A DNA stretch of 64,000 nucleotides from Verpa conica (lineage: Eukaryota; Ascomycota; Pezizomycetes; Pezizales; Morchellaceae). The stretch's first letter is position 1, and each line of letters begins with the position of its first letter. Below the pieces are notes generated by a model. That model saw only the letters and a list, made by a program, of their open reading frames with translations, was not told where the DNA came from and made no database searches. Below are positions 55,101 to 64,000 of the stretch, piece after piece. A program made the translations under genes and the position numbers. Where the stretch lies: the NCBI GenBank assembly GCA_033030425.1, contig JAUFSD010000010.1, positions 496,001 to 560,000 of the forward strand, written 5' to 3'.

Positions 55101-58033
55101 TCTGTCTGTTGAACTGAGACATATGATACATTAGTGTTGAATTTCTATCTGTAGGCGCCCTTTATTGGATGATGCACATCGTCGCGGGCGATGATCGTGA
55201 GATTGCTCTAGAGTCGGCGAGACATAGAGGGGGGAAGGGGGGGGGAAAGCACCTTCTTGATAAGGTTTGGTGAGACATTCTTCCTCCTCCTCTCAAAGTT
55301 ATGACTATTTTGATTAGTAGTACCATATATACTGGTGTGTATGTTGGGGAATCTTTGTAGTTCTGAATGTCTTGTTTTATTTTAGTGCGGCGTGGTGCGT
55401 TGCGGTGGAATCAAGGCGAGTGATATCAGATGTTTCAATACCTTTCTATTATGAAAAAGAAACTCCTCCTAGGCGGGGAAAGGGAGGTGGGAGGACCACG
55501 ACTACTAGCTAGGGGTTTTTTCTTAGAGTGTAATGCAAAGCTTCCTACGCACGCTAGTCATGCATGAACACCGAAAAACTTGCTGATGTTGATTCTGGTG
55601 CATGTGTTTATCAATTTATTTGGCTTATTCTTTTTAATTCTTTTTATTTATTTATTTTTGTTAATTCTTTTTTTTTTTTTGCTAATTCTTTTTTTATTTT
55701 ATTTTTTAAATTTTATCTAGACCCCACAGCGTCACAAGAGCTTACCGTAAGTTGTTCGATATTAACTAGGCTACCTAACCCGCTGAGCCATGGTCGGCGA
55801 AAGCAGCTATCTGAGACATAGTATTGTCTTAGGAGCTCCTTTTGATCGTCGATACGGAAGGACTCGGTGAGCGGGGTACTCGCTTAGTAAGGGGTAAATT
55901 AAAAACGCCAAATTGCCTCGAACGAGGCAGCCTTATAAGAGGTTTCATTGACACGTGATACTTGGAGCTTTTAGAGTCAGTTGATTGCATGACGCATCAC
56001 TCGACTGCAGCCTTATGCTTTGTGTTAGGACACGGCTTACTGATTGGCTTGTGGTGTTTAATGTCTTAGGACGTCTACCACTGCCTAAGTAACGGCCACT
56101 GACATGGGGAGTTTCTTCGCGTAGATAAGTCGAGCTTTTTGAGAGTATCTACAAGTACTAACCAACTAAATGGTTATCAATTGTATGATATGGCGGGCCT
56201 GAGTTAAGGCAGCCTTATAATGCACTTATTTCTTCTTTGTTTTTTCTACTGGGCCGTTTGCGTTGTTTGCGTACAAACCTCTGTGGCGACCCAGTAGATA
56301 GATAGATAGGGGGGGGGTGTTACAAGGCCACATTAAGGCTCTTCACACAATACTCACCTTTCACCGCCCTGAGCTTCCGCCCCGTTGAGGTTTTAAAATT
56401 TCATCTTCTAGAAGACATTGGTTGTCTTCTAACAGGCATCTCCCTAGCTGCAAGGGGGCCGTTGTTTCGGATCGCTGATGGGTTATAATATGACGCAAGG
56501 CTGCCTGGTCAATACGTCCGAGCTAATACTTCTATAGGCTCTGAATAAAAATGTCTGATGACGAATTTACTGAGAGTTCTTTCTTTCTTTAGTACTATCG
56601 TCGACACGATGCACATCTATTTTGGAAATTTCACCTCGAACGCTGGTTGGACCCGGTACTCGAGTGAGATATTGTGAGCCAGTCTAGGCTTTGCTTTTTT
56701 TAAATTTTTTTTCATCTTTATTTATTGGAGTTAGACTGAGTAAGCTGGTTTTTTTCTTGTTTGTTTCGTTTACGAAAAAGCAGAAGTTCTGGTCTGATTC
56801 TTGCAACTGACCTAAAGGAAGTAGCCGGGTGCTCACGGGGAGTATTGAGAATATTAATGATCACATTGCAAGCCTCCTGGAGAACTCGGAGGCTCAAAAT
56901 GACTAATAGATAAAACATCAAGGCGAATATAGCGCAGCTATATAAGTTTCAGCCTTGGAGGCGCTGAAAAATCTGGAGTTAATGACCTGGATTAACACTC
57001 GGCGGTGGACCTAAGTAAGAGATATTGACCTCTGACTTAAAACCTAAGTATTTTCAGAAGGTAGAATACTTTTCTGGTTTATTATGTTGGGTTTTTTGAG
57101 TCATGAATTCATAAAGCTCGTGGCTGAGTCGATTAATTGAGTTATTGAAAGCTTTTAGGTTAGTCAGCGGTAGACTTCCGTTATAAAGATATGCTTGGGA
57201 CAGGGATTCTATATTCTTACTAATAGATCAATTATTCATATAGAGAATTATGGCACACGCTAGTATCAAAGACTAAGTGGTATTAGTAACTATGGCACTT
57301 CTTTGTGAGGGGTATAGAACAGCATATATACTATATATCTTCTCTAGAATAAACATATTATAGGCCATATTTTGCAACTACATGCTAGATTTTGCGCCTA
57401 GAAAATAAAGTTACATTATTTTCTTAAAAAAGGAATCAATATATCGTAGATTCATCTTCTTTAGAATGGATTTTTTTTGGTTAGATTGTTTTCTATTGTT
57501 TGATAACACAAAGCAGTCTATACCTACAACATGTATGTATATATGGTACTATAAAACGACTATGGGCTAATAATTATATCATACTCTTATAGAAAAAACT
57601 ATCCTTAAGTAGAAGTCTATTTTAGATGTAGAATATCAAGGAACCACAGTTCTTTATTCTTAATTGGAGAGTCTGTGATTCCCGGTTCATCATGTGATCA
57701 TTTGTAGGAGCCCCCTTGTCACAACGGATGTATACATGTATATGTGCATGTAGTTATGAAAGAAAGTTCTGGCTGGACATATGTAATATGCACGGAAGTG
57801 TACGGGTACTCGGTTGAATTCCACTAAAAGTGTCTCATAGAATTAAGTATCTAAGCTAACCTCTAGCAGTATTGACAGCGATTTCTTCCGTATGTTGTCT
57901 ATTCTCACTCGTCACTCTTTTTCTCCCGTCGACCACCTCCTGCTCCACACTTCACTTCTACCTCACCCACAACAACAGCACCACAGAATTCTTAGATTCT
58001 TTCCATCATCAATCTTCCCACCAACAGAATATC
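49101..58033. other. Gene-poor 9-kb interval
   Basis: The longest stretch without a convincing gene. ORFs such as 50045-50521 minus (158 codons from a TTG) and 53177-53455 plus have no domain or splice support. Simple sequence is frequent: poly-T at 54351, GA-rich at 54830, AT tracts at 55610-55710, GATA repeats at 56297. A hairpin (TGACACC ... GGTGTCA) lies near 54179, and GCAGCCTTAT recurs near 55928, 56008 and 56213. A transposon-end fragment is at 57174. Multi-exon genes could be missed. Confidence 0.45.
57174..57226 (+). repeat. Transposon-end fragment related to 63333-63380
   Basis: GGTAGACTTCCGTTATAAAG followed by ATATGCTT and later TATTCTTA matches the sequence at 63333 over about 50 bp. 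It resembles pogo-type terminal repeats; no partner end was found nearby. Confidence 0.5.
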
Positions 58034-59143
58034 ATGGAATTTAGACACACGTCACATCATAGAGATCTAGAGAGAATTAGGCGGATGCGTATCACAAGGG
58101 AGATGGCCTTCAAGTCAAAATCACCACCACCACCACCTCCTCCTCCACCTCCCCCACCCCCTACATCAATTCGTGGGAATGTTCTGGGAATGCTGCAAGC
58201 CTTTAATGGGCGGATGAGAAACATCCATCATGATCTTAAACGTATAGTTAGGTTCGGTAGACCAGCACCCATCACCTTCGATAACCTACCATCAGACGTA
58301 ATCGTCAATATTCTCTTCCAATTCGATTCATTTAGTAACCTCTACACTTTTATCTCCTCTTCCTCCACTTGTTACCGTCTCTTTAACCAGTATTCAACTT
58401 CAATCCTAACCAACACTGCTAAAAATATCCTCGGCGATGCCTGGGAAGATGCTGCAGAGGTCCTCGTCTGGCAGCGTAATTCGAACGGACTTATTCCAGA
58501 CTATCCCGCTGTTCTCAAGGACTTTAAGTCTAAGTTCGTTCTTCAACGACAAGACATCCCGCAGCTCATAGCGAACCAACGCTTCTTCAAGAGCTGTGAA
58601 GAAAACTTCAAGATCTTTACGAGGCTATCGTACCCGCGTACTCTCACTTTTGGGAAAGCCCGTACTCCGTGCTTCTCGACAGGTGTTGAGCTCGAGCCGC
58701 GGATATTTTATCTCATGTGGCTGCTGCATCTGCGGTTCAGATATGAATCGGTTGAGGCATTTGCGAAGCGTCCTTGCTTTACTGCAGATGAGTACATTGA
58801 TCACTACTTAGTATCTAGGATAATGTACCGCAACAAACTCTTCAAGAAATTCATATACTCTCCTGACTGCTGGGATACCTGGGAGAAGGTCTTGTCACGC
58901 AACTTGTTTAGCGTGTGGTTGAAAGCTCCGGCTAATAAAAAGGTGGATACGAATCCGCTGCTTAAACAGAAGATGATTTGTCATTTGATTGCAACGGCCG
59001 CGGGAGGTATGCAGATACCGGTGAATGGAATGGAAATGTGGAGGACGGAGTTTAGGGATGTCTTTGAGATGTTCATGAGGGATTATATGGTAAAAGATGT
59101 GATGACGTTGGTCAGAGAGTATAGGCTCACAGAATGTGAATGA
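58034..59143 (+). CDS. F-box protein with polyproline stretch
   Basis: 369 aa from the ATG at 58034 (MEFRHTSHHRDLERIRRMRI); an upstream extension exists only from a TTG. A run of 13 prolines near residue 30 precedes the F-box-like region PITFDNLPSDVIVNILFQFD (about 80-125). The remaining 240 residues are helical, with no named domain (YLMWLLHLRFRYES, MICHLIATAAGGM). Many fungal F-box proteins have this plan: F-box for SKP1 and an unclassified C-terminal half for substrate. It would act as an SCF adaptor; the target is unknown. Confidence 0.75.
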   Translation: MEFRHTSHHRDLERIRRMRITREMAFKSKSPPPPPPPPPPPPPTSIRGNVLGMLQAFNGRMRNIHHDLKRIVRFGRPAPITFDNLPSDVIVNILFQFDSFSNLYTFISSSSTCYRLFNQYSTSILTNTAKNILGDAWEDAAEVLVWQRNSNGLIPDYPAVLKDFKSKFVLQRQDIPQLIANQRFFKSCEENFKIFTRLSYPRTLTFGKARTPCFSTGVELEPRIFYLMWLLHLRFRYESVEAFAKRPCFTADEYIDHYLVSRIMYRNKLFKKFIYSPDCWDTWEKVLSRNLFSVWLKAPANKKVDTNPLLKQKMICHLIATAAGGMQIPVNGMEMWRTEFRDVFEMFMRDYMVKDVMTLVREYRLTECE

Positions 59144-60580
59144 ATGGAGAATTGTGGCTGAGGTGTGTTGTAGAAAAGGTATGGCTGGGTATAGTTGTAA
59201 TTCAAGAGTGGGTGAGATCACCGGGCTTAATTTTTTGTATATTGGTGATTGATTGGTTTTGAGATATAGGTTTAGATATATCTGCCTAGATTCTGTCACT
59301 TGTTAGTAGGCGTTCTTAATATCTGGTGGAAACCTTTGTAATAAAAATCTCACATAATGTGTTTTTTATTTCGTTGTTTGCCTTTTTCTTCCTTCTTCCA
59401 GCCTGGAAGGCAGAAATATCTAGGAATAGCTCTCATATAGGAGGGCAGTTTACTCATTCAGTGGTTGAGTCATTTATATTTTCTGGAAAGGGCTCATAAA
59501 AACAAATAGGCAGATCTCCTTAAGGCTGAGTAGGAAGTGCTGTTTTTGCTTTTTCCTCTGGTGAGGACTACCTATCAAGGAACAACATCCAGGAGTCTGA
59601 AAATTTTGGTAAACCTCATGATTTATGACAACGAAGAGTTTTAGAAGAGCCTCTATATGAATCACCCGGGTTTAGACCCGGGGGACTGTCAGCTAGGGTG
59701 ATGTAGGCATCGGTCATGTATGGTCACTCGGTCCAAATAGAAATACTTTCATTCCGAAGAATAACTGGAGAGGCATTCGTACTGCAGCAGTGGGGGTCCT
59801 CAAGCGATGTATATATAACGTTTCGGGTGCTCTTGAAGCGCGCGATTGCATATCAGTGTCTCGGCAAGGGTATACCCGTACTCAAGTCTTGTGTAACATA
59901 CTCGGCTCTCATGTCCGAATCCCGAATCTCGGACTCCGGGCAACGACGCACCGTCACAGCCACCTCCAGCAATCGGGGAGGGTCCGTCAACTTATATGCG
60001 GAGTACAGCCCAATAGTCGTCGTAGGCCTCCGGATAGTCCAGTTCCGCCCCTTAACCGGCACCTAAGCTCTGTATCGAATTGGTTAAATTCTTAAATTCG
60101 AAACACGTGTACCCGGGGGCTGAGCTGTGATTTCTTACAGGGTACTAGCAGAATAGGATATGCTTAACTTATTTCCCCCCCCTACTATATCGGGTGAACC
60201 ATGGCTATGGGGTTGTTTCTAGGCTCTCGTTACGTCTTGTTCTCTTAGCTGGTGCTTAGCTTGCTGACGCTTTGCTTTGCTTAGCTAGGGAAGTACGGTA
60301 CATATCCGGCAATGCCAGATTTAGTAATGCAGAAGCCTAAGTGTAAGGTGTACTCACAAGTGCCAATGATTTAGGGGGGAAGTCCGTCCGGGGGTCGCAC
60401 TCAAGTTAGAATATAAAGCTCTCCAGTCCGGCCCCATCTAGTGACAATTAACACAACTCAGTACAATAAAACCAGTCGCTACAAGTGTTTTCTGCCCTAC
60501 CTTCACTGGGCCCCTTTTATTCGTTTTCTATCAATCCTATCAATCTTTATCTAATACTTTCGGACTCTATCTTTCTCACG
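59144..60580. other. Intergenic between the F-box gene and the RTA1-like gene
   Basis: No supported gene. It contains a CCCGGGT/ACCCGGG hairpin near 59667 and the RTA1-like promoter (TATAAAG at 60412-60418). Confidence 0.5.
60412..60418 (+). promoter_or_regulatory. Probable TATA box of the RTA1-like gene
   Basis: TATAAAG, 163 nt upstream of the chosen ATG, followed by a C/T-rich leader. Confidence 0.4.
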
Positions 60581-61514
60581 ATGGATATCATCATGGCAAG
60601 AGATACTTCTGCAGTGAAACTCGATTATTGGGGTAGTATGGATCCTAGTACAGGAGCCTGTATTGTATTCGCTCTGTTCTATGGTATCGGTACTATAGTC
60701 CACATATACCAATTGATTAAATATCGAGCCTGGTACTTCTCAGCATTTGTAATTGGTGCCATCAGTAAGTTCTCTCTCGAACAATCCTTTAAAAAATAAT
60801 AATACAGCAAAGCTAATATCCACAGTGATGACTTTCGGTTACATATTCCGCTACATCTCCATCAAAAACTCCACCACTCTTGGTCCCTACGTTGCCCAAT
60901 CACTTCTCATTCTCCTACCACCATCTCTGTACGCCGCAACAATCTACATGATCTACGGCCGAATTGTCCTCCTCGTCGACGCAGCCCACCTCTCACTGAT
61001 CCGCCCCACACGGGTCACGAAAGTCTTCGTCTGCAGTGACGTTCTCGCATTCTTGATCCAAGCCGGCGGCGGTGGCATGCTCACCTCACCAGGGAACGAA
61101 ACACTAGGGAAAAACATCCTCCTCGTTGGATTATTCGTGCAACTCGCATCATTCATATTCTTCTTATGTGTTTCTGCGGTTTTCTACTTCCGTGTCAAAA
61201 GGGCTAGCGGAATCAATATTCCGACTTATGGAAAATATCACTGGATAACTATGCTCAAGGTGTTGTATTTCGCTGCTGCGTTCATCATCATCAGGTGTGT
61301 CTTTAGGGTTATTGAGTTCTCGGCGGGACATGATTCGTCTCTGAGACAGAATGAGATCTGGGCCTACTGTTTGGATGCGGTGCCGATGTTGGCTGTACAG
61401 AGTGTGTTTCATTTCGTTCATGGGGGGATGGTATTGCCAAGGGGTGGACCACCGACAAGGGAGCCTTTGGCGGGTGGGGATAGTCAGTATGAGTTATCGA
61501 GAGGGTCGGTTTGA
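60581..61514 (+). CDS. RTA1-family membrane protein (lipid-translocating exporter-like)
   Basis: Two exons, 60581-60764 and 60826-61514 (donor GTAAGT, branch GCTAATATC, acceptor CACAG), 290 aa. Seven hydrophobic segments are visible: ACIVFALFYGIGTIVHIYQL, WYFSAFVIGAIMMTFGYIFR, SLLILLPPSLYAATIYMIYG, VFVCSDVLAFLIQAGGGGML, ILLVGLFVQLASFIFFLCVS, KVLYFAAAFIIIRCVFRVIE and DAVPMLAVQSVFHFVHGGMV. The FRVIEF motif after segment six is characteristic of RTA1 proteins. The family is fungus-specific and linked to resistance to amphiphilic compounds and to lipid translocation at the plasma membrane; the substrate here is unknown. The C-terminus is short and hydrophilic. Confidence 0.88.
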
Positions 61515-63382
61515 GAGGGGTTTTTTTTTTTTTTTTCTCCCTATTTTTTTTTTTTTTAAAGTTTTTCATTTCTTTTCCTTTGTATAATTAGGGTTGTAGA
61601 AGGGGGGGGGGGTTGATATGGGATAGATAAGTAATGTTTCGTAAATGCTATTTTGGGAGTTTGAATTTAGGGATATTTGAGATTACTACAGTTCGGTGCC
61701 AGATGTCAACGTAAAAACCCGAAACCAACACCAAAAATGTCCAAAAACAGCCATATTGTAACTTCTTTTCCCAGTACACCACTGAATTGATTCCCATGAA
61801 ATTCTGTATAATGAAACTTAATCATATGGGGGATCACTTTGTAGGCTTGTATAAAAAAAACTACCCATTATAATGTGGACTCTAAGGGCTCTTGTGGGAT
61901 GGATCTCAGGTAAATCGCCAAGACATGAGATTTGTATGGGGTCTTTACCAGTATATTCACCTATCCTACAAGAATTGTAAGATTTGAAGCATAAATGGAT
62001 GTTCTGTAATAGTGTGAAAAACCTCAATTGTGGTGTGTTTAGGTGCTTTTACGGTGACATATTACCAGGAACTATATATGTATTAGCCTGTTAAAATTCG
62101 ATTCTTATTTTTTTTTTTTTCATTATCGTACATGTATGTCTGTCCATGCTTGCAGCTCGTATCGGTATTGATATGATACGCTCGGATTATTTACATCCCT
62201 ATTTAAGGTCATGACAACGAAATTCATCTTAATTCGTGGGGGTTAAAGTAGATTATCAACCAGGTAGTTCAGCTTATCCTGTACATAGAGTTCCTTGTTA
62301 TCTATGGTTCGATTATAAATTTTCCGGAAAAACGTTTTTTTTTACTAGGGGGGAGGGGGTTCGATATACGGAGATAGTTCCGCAAATACTCGGGATTGTC
62401 ATTCCCGGCGGTAGTGTTGGTTTTTTGCACAGCCTACAATGCCGGTCTTGAGGACTCCGATGTCCGGTGCCGTGTCACAGTAGATTCACGAAAAAAAAAA
62501 AATCTTTACCCCTGAATTAACCGCTAAGTTATGGGTTGGACACTTAGGTTGAGGGGGGTTTTTCCGGGTGGGGGGGGGGGGGCTTGAGGCTGTGCTGTTT
62601 TATGTATAATTTGGTAAGGTGCTACATCATTGAGAATCACTCGGCATTTGAACTAGCGTTTATGGGTGGGGTCACAGCAGGGTTATGTATGTCTAGTATT
62701 ATAGGTTTGTGGAGAAAGGGGAAAAATCCCGTTTTTACAGTACATATTTTAATTATACTGTACTTCGCTTCTGGAATGATGTACACAATGGTGTTCGACT
62801 CCGTCTCACGTAATTTTTTGTCTTTGCCAAGTCTTGGCTTTGGCCAAAGAATTGCGACGGCGGCGGGGGGGCCCCACCACGCAACAAGACTCCGCATTTG
62901 TTATAGGTTGCACTAGTAAAGGAGCATGTTTAACCTACAAGAGAATAGGCTAAGAATATCGTCACTGTGCAGAAATGATAAGTCTCAGATAACGGGGAAT
63001 GTCTCGACAGGACTACGTAATACTGGTCAACGTTAGAGAATTCGTTGAGATGTGTTTACGCACAGAACAACTAGATACTGAAACGGAGGATTTGGATATA
63101 TGCGATTGTATAGAACTAAAGGTAATTTTAACTAATTAGTTATTCTTGTTATTCTTTGGGGGTATTCTTTGGTAAATTTTCGGACTTTGAGAAGATAAAC
63201 GTTATAAAATCATTTCACGCTAACTAAGACCTATTCCGTGAACACTTCTGCGTAGCGACTGTATTTATGTAATTTTGCCGACGGTTATTCTAATAGTATT
63301 CCTGCTGGGACTCGTGCAGCTTCGGCTACAGTAGACTTCCGTTATAAGAATACGCTTTGGACCGAAATTTCATATTCTTATA
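61515..63382. other. Gene-poor interval downstream of the RTA1-like gene
   Basis: Poly-T tracts follow the gene (61519-61560), and G-runs lie near 61600 and 62568. An ORF at 62584-62916 (from TTG) has two hydrophobic stretches (AFMGGVTAGLCMSSIIGLW and VHILIILYFASGMMYTMVF) but no recognised family and no clear start; it may be a pseudogene remnant. Confidence 0.4.
63333..63380 (+). repeat. Truncated transposon end interrupted by a MITE
   Basis: CAGTAGACTTCCGTTATAAG preceded by TA, continuing to TATTCTTA and then directly into the TA of the MITE at 63383. It shares about 50 bp with 57174-57226. Confidence 0.55.
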
Positions 63383-63810
63383 CAGTGGAGCCTCGATAGT
63401 AGCATACGGTCGGGAGCGGAACTTTGTATGCTTATATCAAGGTTATGCCTTTAATGAGGTAGGCTCGACACCAAGAATATACCTTTTCTTAGTGAAGAAT
63501 TCTAGTTATGGCCTGGTAGGGGGTGTTCTTCTACAACCTAAGGCACCCCCCCAAAAATCGGAATATGTATGGAAAAAATGTGTAAAAAATTAAACTAGTT
63601 ACACCTATCAAATGTACCTATCTTGCATTTATATATGGGAGTGGGGGAACTGTTTATAGCACTGGACTCAGTACTAATTTAAGCATATTGGGCACCAAAA
63701 TCTAAAAGCATATGCTACTAACAAGGTATGCTAATTTTTCCACACACATTTTAAAGGGAACCGCATATCCTATGCTATTTCAAGGTTATGCTACTATCAA
63801 GGTTCCACTG
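63383..63810. mobile_element. Pogo-like MITE, nested
   Basis: 428 bp with TA at both sides (63381-63382, 63811-63812). The ends CAGTGGAGCCTCGATAGTAG and, inverted from the right, CAGTGGAACCTTGATAGTAG agree at about 22 of the first 24 bases. Inside each end a TATGC.....CAAGGTTATG motif recurs. No transposase. Confidence 0.8.
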
Positions 63811-64000
63811 TAAATCACTTACACTTATAGCGCATTGTGGCACAGGCACTAGCAGTGATACTAGTGGTGAGGCAAGGTGTCATCAGTTCGTATAAAACGT
63901 CATCATCTCGTTGGTTAGGTTGACCAACATCCGAATCATCAATCATCTGTGAACGACGAATCAAGCCTACAACATGCATACTCAGGCGTTTAGTAAAAGG

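Noticed and set aside
59657..60110. Possible LTR boundaries (TGTCAGC ... and CCCGGG hairpins)
   Set aside because: No second LTR copy, no target duplication and no matching TG...CA ends.
62584..62916. 110-codon ORF with two hydrophobic stretches
   Set aside because: TTG start, no family match that I recognise, and the 3' part loses hydrophobic structure; not called as a gene.

Overview
The window looks like nuclear DNA of a filamentous ascomycete. The evidence is CFEM-domain proteins with GPI signals, an RTA1-family membrane protein, a NACHT-type STAND (NLR-like) protein, an OTT_1508-like deaminase, F-box and ankyrin proteins, a Tad-like LINE, and many short (about 45-95 nt) GT-AG introns, several with TACTAAT/CTAAC-type branch points. 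Gene density is low and long stretches lack genes, which would suit a repeat-rich Pezizomycetes-like genome; that placement is inference. No rRNA, clear tRNA or CRISPR array was seen.

Layout. 0-6 kb: the 5' part of a minus-strand NACHT protein running off the left edge (its P-loop lies on a 25-nt microexon), a MITE with TA target duplication, and a complete 13-exon minus-strand mitochondrial-type acyl-CoA synthetase. 7-11.3 kb: two plus-strand CFEM/GPI paralogues sharing promoter elements. 13.9-16 kb: a three-exon deaminase-fold protein with a C-terminal zinc motif. 17.4-18.9 kb: inositol-pentakisphosphate 2-kinase with an unusual N-terminal extension. 20.7 kb: a MITE with perfect 33-bp terminal repeats. 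21.7-28.5 kb: four minus-strand genes in a row, three of which (A, B, C) are tandem paralogues of a family I do not recognise, sharing an N-terminal module, two intron positions and phases, and a C-terminal signature. 29.2-31.6 kb: a small secreted protein with an internal repeat and an F-box/ankyrin protein. 32.6-39.6 kb: a full-length LINE with both ORFs open and a perfect 12-bp target-site duplication. 40.4-41.8 kb: an ankyrin protein. 41.8-58 kb: mostly gene-poor, with one Ser/Pro-rich hypothetical gene and a pogo-like MITE. 58-61.5 kb: an F-box protein and an RTA1-like transporter. 61.5-64 kb: gene-poor, ending in a MITE inserted into the end of another transposon fragment.

The genes do not form one obvious pathway. 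The NACHT, ankyrin, F-box and deaminase proteins belong to families that expand and diversify in fungi. The CFEM pair and the small secreted protein face the cell exterior. IPK1 (InsP6 synthesis) and the acyl-CoA synthetase are housekeeping metabolism. The best candidate for something undescribed is the tandem A/B/C family at 23.3-28.5 kb. All exon boundaries were derived by hand from splice consensus and reading frame and have not been checked against transcripts.
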